Source: Poteriospumella lacustris (taxonomy: Eukaryota; Sar; Chrysophyceae; Chromulinales; Dinobryaceae). Taken from it: a stretch of 39,672 nucleotides of DNA. The notes beneath the pieces were generated by a model. The model saw only the letters and a program-made list of their open reading frames with translations, ran no database searches and was not told the origin of the DNA. Of this stretch, positions 26,551 to 37,762 are shown piece by piece. The stretch is taken from NCBI GenBank assembly GCA_008000375.1, contig SMOI01000080.1, positions 84,153 to 123,824 on the forward strand, written 5' to 3'. Position numbers and translations under genes: made by a program. Numbering within the stretch: position 1 is the first letter of the stretch; each line of letters begins with the position of its first letter.

Positions 26551-27275
26551 ATGGCTGAAGCATCTGTTGCTGCTGCCGCCGATGTCAAGGCTACCGACAA
26601 TGTCAACTTGCGCATGCTGATCACGAACGGCAAGAACCCCAGAGGAATTCCCTCCACTATTTTCCTTGTAAGAGAAGAAGAACGCTCAAATCTTCACTGT
26701 CTGAAGGGTATTTATGTTACTCTTGTTAATGTTGACTTCAGGAAAAAGTTGAGGACTTTTTGACGGAGAATATCTCCGTCGAGTCCGCGTTGGGCGCCTT
26801 CAACGAGTTGTACTCGAAGTACAAGTACATGGAGACCCAATTCGAGAAGTCAAAGAGTGTTTACAAGTCGAAGGTTCCTGAAATCGAGCAAACGCTCGAG
26901 CTGATCAAGGCGATGATCAAGACGGAAGACGACGGTGAGGAGCTGCTGACCAACTACAACCTCTGCGACACCATCTACGCGAAGGCGAAGGTCGATCTGA
27001 GCGCTGGCGTCGTTTACCTGTGGATTGGCGCAAGTACGATGGTGGAATACACATACGCCGAGGCTTTGGACTTATTGGAGAAGCAGTTGGAGCAAACACA
27101 CCTGAAGATCAACGAACTGCAAGAAGACCTGTACTATATTCGCGGCAACGCCATCACCGTGGAGGTGAACATGGCTCGCTTGTTCAACCACAGTGTGAAG
27201 CAACGGAAGATTCGGGAAGCCGCCGCTGCCGCTGCTGGAGAGGCTACCGCCACGGCCGCCGCGGTCGCCAAGTAG
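26551..27275 (+). CDS. PFDN3: Prefoldin subunit 3, two exons
   Basis: Alpha-class subunit of the hexameric prefoldin co-chaperone, which passes nascent actin and tubulin to the CCT chaperonin. Exons 26551-26667 and 26742-27275; intron 74 nt (GTAAGA...CAG); 216 aa. The start of the conserved part is NPRGIPSTIFLEKVEDFL, spanning the splice. Then come two long coiled-coil helices (about 45-90 and 145-190) around a central beta-hairpin region (VYLWIGASTMVEYTYAEA). EVNMARLFNHSVKQRK is the conserved C-terminal signature of the subunit. An Ala/Thr-rich tail of about 20 residues follows. A possible AATAAA polyadenylation signal lies at 27611. Confidence 0.95.
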
Positions 27276-27897
27276 ACGTGAGGTGTTGTGCGATGCTGTG
27301 TATGTAGACGCGGGGGCCGCCGTGTGCTTCTCCCTCGCGATGATTCGCCCCTTCTGTAATTTTTTTCGCTCACCATTGAGGCGCCCCGATGCTGTTCTTG
27401 CTGTTCTTTCTCCTGCCTGCGTGGTGGTCGTTGTGAGGCCAACAGGTGGAAACGCGGGCGAAGAGTTGACGACGACGAAAATAATAACAAATGGGGCAGT
27501 GCGAGGGCATCTATAACTACAGCTGGTGTTTCTTTACTTTTTATGGGTCTTTTGGAGGTTCGCATCGGAAGAAATTACACGACGAGGCGAGGGCCGTCGG
27601 CGTCGAAGTCAATAAAAGGTAGAATCTAAAGAGAAGCAAACGTTGATATGGCGGGGGGGGGGGGTGAGGGGCAGAGGAGGCGGGGCAGCGACGAGAGAGG
27701 CGATGTGCGGCGAGGGAACGGTCTCTCGTGGGAGCCATCGCAGTCACAGAGAACAGAAAGAAACCACAAAACAAAACGCAACCGCCGACGGAAGTGCACG
27801 ACGAAGAGAACCGCGAGCGTTTCTAGGCCTCGCACGGCACCCTCCCACCGCACTCACGCCCGTTTCGTTCTGCCCACCCGCGAGGGAGGCGGCTTGT
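27276..27897. other. Convergent 3' region of prefoldin 3 and the AGC kinase
   Basis: 622 bp with no supported gene. It contains AATAAA near 27611, a run of 12 G at about 27653-27664, and Arg-rich shadow frames. It presumably holds the 3' UTRs of both genes. Confidence 0.4.
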
Positions 27898-30112
27898 CTA
27901 ACGGTCCATGGCGCGGTCACCGGCGTAGGTGAACTGCTCGAAGTTCAAGTCGTCCTTCTTCTTCTTGCCTCCGCCGGCGGGCTTGTCGTCCGAGTCGCGG
28001 GCCTCCGCCTGCAGGTACGCCTTGGGCACGTACTTGGTGTCCAGCTCGTTGGTCACCTCGGGGGTGAACGGAGGCGGAATCTCGCGGCGGTAGAGCTTGC
28101 CGAAGTCCAACACGCGGAAGAAGTCCGTGTTCTTGATGTCCTCTGCGCCGTTGGGCCCTGAGCCCAACCGCTCGTTCTCGTCGACCCGCAGCAGACCGCG
28201 AATGCAGTTGCACGCCTCGGGAGAGAACGTCGGCGGGAAGGACGGCTCCGTGTTGATGATGCGGTAGAACATCAGCTTACGGTTCTTGTCGTAGAACGGC
28301 GTGCGACCGTGCATCATTTCGAACCTACACAGCGACACACAGCACCGTTGAGACACACAGCAGAGACACGCGAGGCGAGTGCGCGGCGACGTACAGCAAG
28401 ATACCGAAGGACCACCAGTCCACGGCGACGTTATATTTCTGGCCCCGCAACAGCTCGGGGGCGATGTATTCGGCGGTACCACAGAAGGTCGACGCGCCGC
28501 CCGTTTCGTCGATGTTCTGCTTCGACAGGCCGAAGTCGGTCAGCGCCAAGTGGCCCTGGTGGTCCATCAGCACGTTCTCCAGCTTCAAGTCGCGGTAGAT
28601 GATGTTCAGCGAGTGCAAATGATCCAAGGCCAACAGCAACTCCGCGGCGTAGAAACGCGCACGTTCTTCGGTGAAATGTCGCGACTTGCGCAAGTGGTAG
28701 AAGAGCGTGCCGCCGTTGTAGTAGTCCGTCACGAGGTAGAGCTTGTCTTCCGACTGGAAGGCGTAGCGCAACCGGACGATGAACGGATGGCGCACTTCGA
28801 ACAGGATGTCGCGTTCGGACTTCGTGTGCTCGATCTGTCCCTTGGCGGCGATGACGTCCTTCTTGAGCACCTTCATCGCGTACACTTTGCCCTCGTCGTT
28901 CGAGTTCTTCTTGCGCACCAACATGACCTTGCCGAAGGCGCCCTTGCCGACGATCTTCAGCAAATCGAAGTCGGCGACGGTCAGCTTCTCTTCCTCGGGC
29001 TTGGCAGGGGCAGCGGGCTTGCTCTTGCTACCGGTGAAGAACGAGAAGATGCCGCCGGACTTCTTCGGCGCGGGCGACGCGGGAGGAGGCGTCGGGGCCG
29101 CAGACCGCGCGGACGCCTGTGCTTCCATGGCCTCCTCTGCTGCGCGAGGGTTCTCCACGATCAGCGCGGAGTTGTATTCCAGGCCGTTGTCGCGGGCCAT
29201 GATCATCGAGAAGTTCTTGGCGACGTTGCCATTGGCCTCGGCGATGGTCAGGTACTTGAAGACCGCCTCCATCGACACGGACACGCTCGAGGCGACGTTG
29301 ACCACCTCCGTGACACCTGGAGGCAGGCCCAACGAAATACACGTGCATCCCAACGTATCTTTTCGGTAGGCCAGGCGGTAGCCGGCGGGGGCGGAGTTGC
29401 TCTCCAAGTTCACTGCCAGACTGCCCAGCACGTCGCGAATGTCGCCCGCGTCATCCTTCTCGATGATGTGCGAGGCTTCTATTGTGATAAAGCCACGGAT
29501 TCGTTGCTGGTCGCCTCGAGTGACCAATTCCTTCAAGAACAAGTCCTTGCAGAGCGACGCGCCGTTGCCGAAGCCCAGCAGAACGATGCGGTCCAAGTTC
29601 TCTGCCGACTCCAACACGTTGGCCCAAACGTTCAAAATGTGGATCTCGGGCGACTCAGAGCCCTTGATGGGCACTTTGGTCGTGGCGCCTCCTTGCTCGC
29701 GCAACACACTGTTGGTGTTGGGCCGCACGAGCATGATGGAGTACCCCTGGTTCACTGCGCGGTCGATGAAAGGGAGCCAAGTTCCTTTTGAAACGCCCTG
29801 ATCAAAGCAAATAGATCGACTGAAAATACCCAATTGCGAACCATACGCATTCTGGACAATTAATAGTAATTTGCGAGCTGATTGCCAATCGGCAGACGCA
29901 ATAATTGATGTGGTAGGAATGTTGGGGTCCTCTTCCTCCGGTACAGGGATGGACACACAGTTATAATCGGCCTTAATCTTTTCCTCAACATACCGAGCAA
30001 TTTCAGACAAAATTTCTGCGTCTTCAGCTGCCGTCGGGCGAGGAGCCGAAGGATTACGGACAACTCGGTCTCCCACCAACGTGTAATTCGGATGATTCAA
30101 CGTCACGCTCAT
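27898..30112 (-). CDS. Arb2-domain / AGC protein kinase fusion, two exons
   Basis: Exons 30112-28395 and 28324-27898, with a 70-nt intron (GTACGT...TAG) falling inside the kinase motif ILLFEMMHG; 714 aa. Residues ~30-290 resemble the Arb2/FAM172 alpha/beta-hydrolase-like domain: KLLLIVQNAYGSQLG, then GTWLPFIDRAVNQGYSIMLVRPN, and DRIVLLGFGNGASL. The nucleophile-elbow Ser is replaced by Asn in GFGNG, so it is unlikely to be a hydrolase. A Pro/Ala linker (330-375) leads to a complete AGC kinase: GKGAFGKV (389-396), K414, YRDLKLEN with D508, DFG (526-528) and activation-loop T542 (STFCGTAEY). The AGC C-tail ends in the hydrophobic motif FEQFTY. It should be an active Ser/Thr kinase, activated by a PDK1-like kinase. 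No PH or C2 domain is present, and the Arb2-like region replaces them. Confidence 0.88.
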
Positions 30113-30690
30113 CTTTATCGACACTCGTTTACAGGGGTAAAAGCGGCGTGGGATATCGAATCAGCGGATAATCTAGGATATGAAATTACGTGCAGTTGTC
30201 GCCAAAGGATACCAAGCCGACGCCACTTCGCTCCAGTTCGTCCGCTGCAGCAGCTGCCGCTGCAGGATCCAACGCGGGGCGAGATTCGACCGACCTCTCT
30301 GCCACGATGACTCCATCCGTCGGTGCGCCATATCTTTGGCAGAAGGTGTGTCGCCGGGTCAGAGGGGGGCGCGCAGGTGTCGCGGACCTTTTCTGACCGT
30401 TGGACGACGGCGCCTTGAAGGCGAAACGCCCCGCACCGTTTCACTGAAGCGGTCCGCAGCGATTCGGTGAGGGAATCGCGAAGATGATTGATGGACTTTG
30501 GGACGTTGGCCTCGTCTTGGACGTAAGGGAAGGCTACACTGGATCAAAGATCGATCCTTGACACATTGAGCCCGTGCATGGCCCACATCTTCCGGAGGAA
30601 GAGCAGTGTTGTTGGTTAAGTAACCAGTTAGGAGGAGTTGTCGAGACATTTGGCGATAGTCAGGTTTCGATCATTATTAGGCACTATAGT
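30113..30690. promoter_or_regulatory. Divergent promoter region of the AGC kinase and kinesin genes
   Basis: 578 bp between two divergent starts. The kinesin frame is open from about 30574, but its first ATG in frame is at 30691. Other frames here are short and unremarkable. It includes CTGCAGCAGCTGCCGCTGCAG near 30244-30264, an imperfect palindrome. Confidence 0.4.
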
Positions 30691-33600
30691 ATGGGAAACG
30701 GTGCCGTGGGTCATGACGGAAGTATGGAGGAAGTCTTGGACTCACCGGTAGGCGCTGCAGTGCAAAAGAAACCGATGGAAGATGCCGCCGCGCCGAAACA
30801 GTCTCCCCGAATGTCGCCCAGGGCGATCACAGTGCCCGTAACAGAAACCACAGCGAATGCTCCGAAGGCCAGCCCTCGGCCATCCAATACTCAGCCACTT
30901 CCAAACATCGTTGTATCAGAACCGTCACCAAAGACGCCCGCAGAGGTCGTCGACGTGAAGAAGGAAGCTCCGGCGGTGCAGGAACAGTCCTCCGCCTTGC
31001 CGCCTATCGCGAAGAACGCATCCAACAAACAACTCAGCAATAAGAAAATCGTCGTGGAGGACGATCCTCCGGCCCAGGAATCGGCCAGGAGTAGGCAAAA
31101 GAAGAAGGAGGTCGTGGACAGCGCCCCCGTGGAGGCGCCCGTCAAAGTGTCCGTCGACATCTCCGAAACAGACGCGACCACAGCGGCCTCCACCGACCCG
31201 CCAAGTTCCTCTCGAGGGAAGAAGGAGAAGTCCTCGTCTTCTGGCGACCACAGGAAGGACCGCGACGACGCCAGCCGCTCCAGCAACGCCAAGAGCGCCT
31301 ACACGAAGGGTGGCAAAAAGCACCCTCCGCAGCACGACCCCGTGGTCGAAGATCTCGCGGACGACAACGTCAGTGACGTCTCTGGCAGTGAGGATCTGGA
31401 GCCAGTGGAAGTGCTGCAACAGTACATTCCGTACTACGGTCAAGGCGACCCGGCGAACGACTCGATCGTGCGGTCGGCGCTGTCGGGTCTGTCGGTGGAG
31501 GACATCGACTCGAAAGACGAATACGGCAACACGCTGCTGCTGCTGGCCTGCCAGTACCGATGCGAAGACTTGGTGCGCATCATGCTCAACAAGGGCGCGG
31601 ACCCCAACGCCGTGAACGCGTCGGGCGCCTGCTGCCTGCACTTCGCGTGCTACCGCGACTCGTCGTCGGTCAACATCGCGAAGATTCTGCTGCAGAACGG
31701 CGCCAACCCCGACATCGCCGAGACGACGTACGGCTGCACGCCGCTGCACTACTGCGCGGGCAACGGCGACCTGCAGTTCTGCAAGCTGCTGCTGTCGTAC
31801 GGCGCGCAGGTGAACACCTTCGACTACTACAACTACACCTGCGTCGACTACGCGCGCGAGGGCAGCTACACCGACGTCATCGACTTCCTCCAGAAGAAGC
31901 TCGACCAGGTCAACGCCCGACAGGGCGGCGGCGGCGGTGGCGGCGGCGGTGGAGGCGGTGGCAACGGCCTCGGCAGCGCCAACGCCGGGCACAACGGCAG
32001 CTTCGGCCGCACGTCGAGCATGCGCATGAGCGTCTCGGGCGGCACGGGCACCGCCACCGGCTCCGGCTACGACGACATCTCGCAGTGGGAGGTGCACACG
32101 GACCCGGAGACGGGCGGCAAGTACTACATCCACGGCAAGACGGGCGAGTGTCTGTGGGAGGCCGAGCTCAAGACGCGCATGCAGCAGTACCAGGCCGCGC
32201 AGTGGGCGGCCAAGGCCAACGCGGCCTCTCCGGGCGGCAACAGCTCGTTCAACATGCGCAGCTCGATGACGCCCAACGCCCAGCAGCAACAGCAGCAGCA
32301 GGAGCTGCTCGCGCAGGCGATGAAGACGCAGCTGGTCGCCATCCTCGCGAAGTTCGACCCCAAGCGCCTGCTGACGCTCGACGCGCTGCTGGCCGAGCAC
32401 AAGGACCGCGAGCAGCAGCTGTACGACCAGCTCGCGCGCGAATACGCCGTCGAGAAGGACGCCGAGTTCGAGGCGCTGCTGCAGAAGATGAAGGACGCGT
32501 CGCAGGGCAAAGCGGTCGCCAGCGCCATCGTCGCGTCGGCGGCGAGTCCCGGCGTCGCGACTGGCGCCGCAGCTGCACCGCAGGGCCCCGCGGCCATCGA
32601 CCCGATGGTGCTGCACGAGATGGCGCAGGAGACGCGCAAGAAGCTCGAGGCGCAGTTCGAGGAGGAGCGCCAGACGCTGAAGAAGACCTTCGACCGGCAG
32701 CTGGAGGACGAGAAGGTCGCGTACCGCGCGGCGATGTCGGAGAAGGAGGGCCACGTCGTCAAGCTGCAGGGCGACGTCGAGGCGCTGCAGCGCGAGCGCG
32801 ACGCCGCCCGCACGACGGTCGCGGAGCTCGAGCAGCGCCTGCGCAACGTGCAAAGCTCCGGCGGCGAGGCGCTGGTGGCGGTGGAGCAGGAGATGACGGC
32901 GGTGCAGGACGAGCGCGACCGGCTGCGCCAGCAGGTCGCCGCGCTGGAGCAGGCGCTGCAGATCGAGAAGGACAAGCTCGTGTCGCTGGAGAACACGCTC
33001 GCGAACCTCACGTCCGGCCAGGAGGAGCTGGTGCAGCGCGAGAAGCAGGCGGCGATGGAGCGCGCCGAGCAGCAGCGGCTGCGCGAGGAGCAGCACGCGC
33101 GCGCGCTGCAGGAGGTGGAGGAGCGCGGCAAGCAGGCGCTGCTCAAGGTCAAGTCGGAGATGAACGCGGCCAAGAACGAGTTCATCCGCCAGGAGCGCGA
33201 GCTCAAGGACCAGCACGAGGCCGTCAGGGCCTCCAAAGACCGCGAAATCGAAACGCTGCGCCGCGAGTTGGCCGAGCGGAAGGCGCAGTTCGCGCAGGAG
33301 ATCTCCGCCGCGAACATGAAGATCGAGGACCTGCAGCGCGTCTGCGAGGAGATGACGCGGCGCGCCGAGGAGGCCGAGGCGTACCAGAAGCTGGTGCAGG
33401 AGGAGATCGCCGAGGCGAAGGTCGTGCAGAAGTACAACGCCCAGCTGCACAAGGACCTGCAGCGCGAGCAGCTCGCGCGCAAGAAGCTGCACAACGAGAT
33501 GGAAGACATGAAAGGTAAGCGCTGCGTCGCCTTCGCCGCCGCTGGCTGGCTGGCTCTGTGTGTGCGCGGCGCTGACGCGGTGGCTGTGTGTGTCTGCGTG

Positions 33601-35029
33601 TGCGTGTGTGTGCTGCAGGCAAGATCCGCGTGTACGTGCGCGTGCGGCCGTTCTCGACGGGCGAGCGCGAGCGCGGCTGCACGGAGGCGGTGGTGAAGGA
33701 CGGGAAGATGTCGGTGCTGGTGCGCGGCATCGGCGGGCCGGACGGCAAGAAGGTGTACGACTTCGACCAGGTCTTCGGCGGCGCGGACGGCAACGCGCAG
33801 ACGGACATCTTCAAGGACACGAAGCACCTGATGATGTCCGTCATCGACGGCTACAACGTCTGCATCTTCGCCTGTACGTGCGCCGTCTCTGTCTCTGTGT
33901 CTGTCTCTGTGTGTCTGTCTCTGTGTGCTGACGTGTCTCTCTTTCTCTGTCTCTGTCTCTCTGTCTCTCTCTCTCTCCGCCTGTAGACGGACAGACGGGC
34001 GCGGGCAAGTCCTACACGATGATCGGCTCGGCCGACATCGGCTCGTGCATCAACGAGAACGGCGACTTCGACGAGCAGGCGGGCGTCACGCCGCGCGCCG
34101 TCGCCGAGCTCTTCCGCCTGCTCAACGAGCGCACGGCGCAGGTCGAATACGCCGTGGAGGTGCAGATGTTCCAGCTGTACCGCGACGGCCTCGAGGACCT
34201 GCTGAAGGACAAGGCGGCCGCGAAGAAGAAGAAGAACGCGGCGGCCGACGACGAGGTGAAGGACCCGCCGCTGAAGATCACCCTCGCGGAGCACTCGCCC
34301 ACGGGCCTCGTGTACATCGACGGCGCCGAGACGATGTGCGCGACGACGCCGGGCGAGGTGATGCGCATCTTCGCGAAGGGCTCGTCGCGGCGCACGACGG
34401 CGTCGACGCAGATGAACGCGGAGTCGTCGCGGTCGCACCTGATCTGCGTCCTCGTCGTGAAGCTGAAGAACCGCCGCTCGGGGCAGGTCTCCGTCGGGAA
34501 GCTCACCCTCGTCGATCTGGCGGGGTCGGAGCGCGTGGACAAGTCCGGCGCGTCGGGCGAGCAGCTGAAGGAGGCGCAGTCGATCAACAAGTCGCTGTCG
34601 GCGCTGGGCGACGTCATCGCCGCGCTGACGTCGAACCAGAACCACGTGCCGTACCGCAACCACCCGCTGACGATGCTCATGTCCGACTCCATCGGCGGCA
34701 ACGCGAAGACGCTGATGTTCGTCAACACCTCGCCGGCCGACTACAACGCGCAGGAGTCGAACAACTCGTTGGCCTTCGCCAGTCGCTGCAAGGACATCAC
34801 CAACATGGTCTCGGGCGGCCCGCCCGCCGCGCAGGCCGCGCAGGTCGCCGCCTTGAAGAAAGAGCTCGCGAAGCTGAAGAAAGGCGGAGGCGGCGCAGGG
34901 GGTCCGCCAGGAGGAGGGGCGGCCGCGCGAGGTGCCGGAGGAGCTGGCGCCGGTGCCGCGGCGGGTCTCGGCGGGGTGAACCTGGCGCGCCCCGACACGG
35001 CGCAGCAGGGCCGCGCGCCGCCGCGATGA
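30691..35029 (+). CDS. Kinesin-14 motor with N-terminal ankyrin repeats and WW domain, three exons
   Basis: Exons 30691-33514, 33619-33873 and 33987-35029; introns 104 and 113 nt; 1373 aa. Domain order: a disordered Ser/Pro/Lys-rich region (1-240), ankyrin repeats (~272-405), a 13-Gly linker, a WW domain (QWEVHTDPETGGKYYIHG..., W to W, ~463-492), a long coiled coil (~580-940), and the motor at the C-terminus (942-1310). The motor is preceded by MKGKIRVYVRVRPF, the neck/motor junction of minus-end kinesin-14. It is closest in wording to the KCBP type (DGYNVCIFAYGQTGAGKS). Walker A is 1028-1035, switch I NAESSRSH 1170-1177 and switch II DLAGSE 1203-1208. SINKSLSALGDVI and YRNHPLTMLMSDS are intact. 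A Gly/Ala-rich tail follows. It should be a dimeric, minus-end-directed motor, with ankyrin and WW domains binding cargo or Pro-rich partners. The 855-codon antisense frame is an artefact. Confidence 0.93.
33874..33986 (+). repeat. CT/GT microsatellite filling kinesin intron 2
   Basis: The intron is built almost wholly of CTCTGT, GTCTCT and CTCTCT units, ending CGCCTGTAG. It acts as an overlong polypyrimidine tract. Intron 1 (33515-33618) carries a GTGTGT/CGTGTG run just before CTGCAG. The same style of repeat fills part of the 401-nt intron at 17264-17664. Confidence 0.85.
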
Positions 35030-35692
35030 GCTCGTTGCGCTGTGTATTGCTTTGATTTGTGTCGCTTGGCGGTGGACGTCTGTTGCGGCGGTCCCTGTGT
35101 GTCGTGGTGTCGTGTGTGCTGTGTCTCTGTGTGTCGTGTGCTGTGTCTGTGTCGTGTGTGTCGCGATGGCGTCTGTCGCGCCATCGGCGGCGGCGGTGGT
35201 GTCCTTCCTTTAACTACTATCCATCGAGCCCACAGCCCCGTGCTATGACGGTACAGCGACAGGTGTGCGGGCGGCGAGACGCAGGGGAGAGCTGAGTTAC
35301 TTAAGACGGCGCAGGGGCCGTTACAGCGGGTCGCGCGGCGAGTTCAACGATGGTCGCCGGCGCGGCGGCGACGGATCATCATGGAATCGGAATGGAGAAT
35401 GCGGAATGAGAGATCTGGGAGGGTGTGTGCCGCGCGGGCCGGGCCGGGGCAGCGATATAATGACAACAGCTGCGCCCAGCCCGGCGTGGCGCGCGCACCG
35501 CTAACAGACGCGAGGCATCAAAAACAACGTAAACAGACGGAGAATGGAATCGAATCGAAGGCATCGAATGCGACAGGATGCAGAGAGAATGCAGGAACTG
35601 AACGGATGTGCCTCACTGGTGAGTCACAACGAGGAGGGGGAGGCAGGCGGGCGGGCAGAGCGGTTAACAGATGAGGAGATGGGCGATCCGGT
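35030..35692. other. Convergent 3' region of kinesin and lysozyme genes
   Basis: 663 bp without a gene. A TGTGTCGTGTGTGCTGTGTCT-type GT-rich microsatellite occupies about 35095-35165. It is followed by purine-rich, GC-rich sequence with only short shadow frames. Confidence 0.5.
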
Positions 35693-36376
35693 TTAGTAGA
35701 AGTTCTTGTCGATGGAGGCGGAGCAGATGGAGGTGGTGCCCATATACTGCTTGATAGAGGGCTTGGTCCAACCGCCGAAGGGGGAGAAGTCGGAGTACGA
35801 CGCCTTGCCATCGTAGTGGGCGTACCAGAGCGGCAGCGAGGAGAACTTGGTGGAGCCGCCCATGATGGGGTTCCACTGGCTGGCGGAGGAGTAGATGCCG
35901 ATGGACACGCCGCGGTTCTTGGCCTCGGTGACCATGGAGCTCAAGAAGTTGACGTTGTTGGAGGTGGAGGAGGACCAGTACTGCGTGCCCTCGATATCGA
36001 ACCACAACATGCCCACCTTGGCGCCCACCGTCGAGTTGTAGCTGGAGGCGAGCTCGCCTTCCTTCATCACGGTGACGGAGTGGGCAGCCAAGTAGTTGAT
36101 GGTGTCATCCACCTGCTTGGCGGGGTTGCCGCACGAGTAGCAAGGGAAGATGTAGCCATCGACGTGGGCCATACCGCCGTTCCAGGCGTTGTTGATGCTG
36201 GTGGGGCCGTTGGGGTCGACAGAGCCAGAGGAGCGGTACACACGGACAACGGCGAAGTTGTATCCATTGGACTTCAAGCAGCTGAACGAGGATTGCGAAG
36301 TCGCTTGGGACACATCACAGCCGTAGGTGGCGAAGGCGGCAGCCAAGAAGGACAAGAGAAGGACGAACTGCAACAT
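35693..36376 (-). CDS. Secreted GH25-type lysozyme
   Basis: A single exon of 227 aa. The first 17 residues (MLQFVLLLSFLAAAFAT) are a clear signal peptide, with the mature protein starting near YGCDVSQ. Glycoside hydrolase family 25 muramidases cleave bacterial peptidoglycan. The features here are YGCDVSQ with D21, MLWFDIEGTQYW with D127 and E129 (the catalytic DxE pair), GVSIGIYSS, LPLWYAHYD and a C-terminal KQY...DKNFY. Six cysteines suggest disulphides, as in amoebozoan and nematode members. The role is probably phagosomal or extracellular digestion of bacteria. The frame continues upstream of the ATG only as low-complexity Arg-rich sequence, so the signal-peptide ATG is preferred. Confidence 0.93.
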   Translation of the reverse strand: MLQFVLLLSFLAAAFATYGCDVSQATSQSSFSCLKSNGYNFAVVRVYRSSGSVDPNGPTSINNAWNGGMAHVDGYIFPCYSCGNPAKQVDDTINYLAAHSVTVMKEGELASSYNSTVGAKVGMLWFDIEGTQYWSSSTSNNVNFLSSMVTEAKNRGVSIGIYSSASQWNPIMGGSTKFSSLPLWYAHYDGKASYSDFSPFGGWTKPSIKQYMGTTSICSASIDKNFY

Positions 36377-36829
36377 GGTGAATATAGGAGACAGATACAC
36401 CGGATCGAATAGAATGGAATCGAATGAGAATAAGAATGGAATTTGGTTGTGAAACAGGCAGGAGTTGAGGCTCGCCGGAGCGTCGAAGTGGACGTCTCGT
36501 CTCGTCGAGCGGCGGCGGGTCACTCGACGACGACGCCTCCTCAGCGGCGACACAGAGGACGCCGACGGCGTGTCGCACGCTGCGCCTTCCACTGGCGACA
36601 CGCCCCCGCTCTGTGGCACGGAAGAAGAAGTGCTTAGTTTGGCGGCGATACTGATTCTGAGGTATAGTAAGGCACTTTTGCCTGGATGCCGTCGCCGTCG
36701 CGTCCATCGCGCGTCGCGACCGCAGCGCGAATAGGCCGCCCCTTGGCCCCTTCACCTTCGACGATTCCCAACGAACAAGCGGCCAAAGACCACTTGGTCA
36801 GAGTGTGATTGTCTCAACAGGCCTCCGTC
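36377..36829. promoter_or_regulatory. Divergent promoter region of the lysozyme and U2AF genes
   Basis: 453 bp between two divergent starts. It has ATGGAATCGAATGAGAATAAG-like repeats near the lysozyme side (about 36412-36440) and GC-rich sequence toward U2AF. No supported gene. Confidence 0.4.
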
Positions 36830-37762
36830 ATGTCGCGTCACGGTCGTCCTGGAGGTGGAGCCGAATATCTGGCGGGTATCCACGGTACCGAAGAAGACAA
36901 GGTCAACTGTCCCTTTTACTACAAAATCGGCGCCTGTCGGCACGGAGACAAATGCTCCCGCCAACACCACAAGCCACCGTTCTCGGAGACAATTTTGATC
37001 AAGCATATGTGGGGCAACCCCATGTGTGACGCGGTATCCAACACCGGCAACTTCGAGTCGGTCGGCAAGGACGCGCTGCAGCAAAACCTCGACGAGTTCT
37101 ACGAGGAAGTGTGCGAAGAAATGATGAAGTATGGCAAAATCGAGGACATCCAAGTGTGCGAGAACCTGGGCGACCACATGGTGGGCAATGTATATGTGAA
37201 GTATTTGGACGAGGAGGACTCGGAGAAGGCCCTCGTCGCCTTGACGGGGCGCTACTACGCCGGTCGGCCCATGTCGATCGAATATTCCCCCGTCACCGAC
37301 TTCAAAGAGGCCCGTTGTCGGCAGTATGACGAAGGCAACTGCAACCGAGGGCCGTACTGCAACTTCATGCACATCTGCGAGCCCTCGAAGGAGCTGCGCG
37401 AGTATCTGAAGACCGTAAGTGAGACTCCATTGCGGCCATCAGCATCTCTGAGCCTGTATTAACCCTTCTGTGTTTTTCATTTGTAGGAATTCGGTTTCCG
37501 TGGTGGTCGTATGAAGGGAACAGGTGATATGGGCAACTTGAATCGTCGTCGCGGCGGCGGCGGCGGAGGGGCGCGCGGAGGTCGGTCGCCCCCACGTCGC
37601 GAGCGCGGTAACAGCCGAGATCGAGGCGATCGTGACCGGGAGCGTGAAAGAGAACGTGAGCGCGAGCGCGACAGAGGCGATCGCGACCGTGGAGAGCGCA
37701 GTGACCGCGGCGAGCGCAGCCGAGACCGCAGTGACCGCGAACGGGATCGCGATCGGCGATAA
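36830..37762 (+). CDS. U2AF1: U2 snRNP auxiliary factor small subunit (U2AF35), two exons
   Basis: Recognises the 3' splice-site AG together with U2AF65. Exons 36830-37414 and 37487-37762; intron 72 nt (GTAAGT...TGTAG); 286 aa. AEYLAGIHGTEEDKVNCPFYYKIGACRHGD carries the first CCCH zinc finger (C27, C36, C42, H46). A U2AF-homology RRM follows (~88-152: VCENLGDHMVGNVYVKY, then GRYYAGRPMSIEYSPVTDF). The second zinc finger is C163, C171, C177, H181. The C-terminus is an RG/RS region (GGGGGGARGG, then RD/RE/RS dipeptides). Tyr residues replace the Trp/Phe of the human UHM RWF motif, as I recall for plant homologues. The intron sits after EYLKT, just before the RS region. Confidence 0.96.

Noticed and set aside
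30925-33492. An 855-codon open frame antisense to the kinesin gene
   Set aside because: It mirrors the GC-rich, coiled-coil-coding strand and gives a Leu/Arg/Val repeat product with no family resemblance. The sense strand has clear ankyrin, WW and kinesin domains.
36377-36619. N-terminal extension of the lysozyme frame
   Set aside because: The upstream part is Arg/Ser low complexity, and the ATG at 36376 starts a textbook signal peptide.
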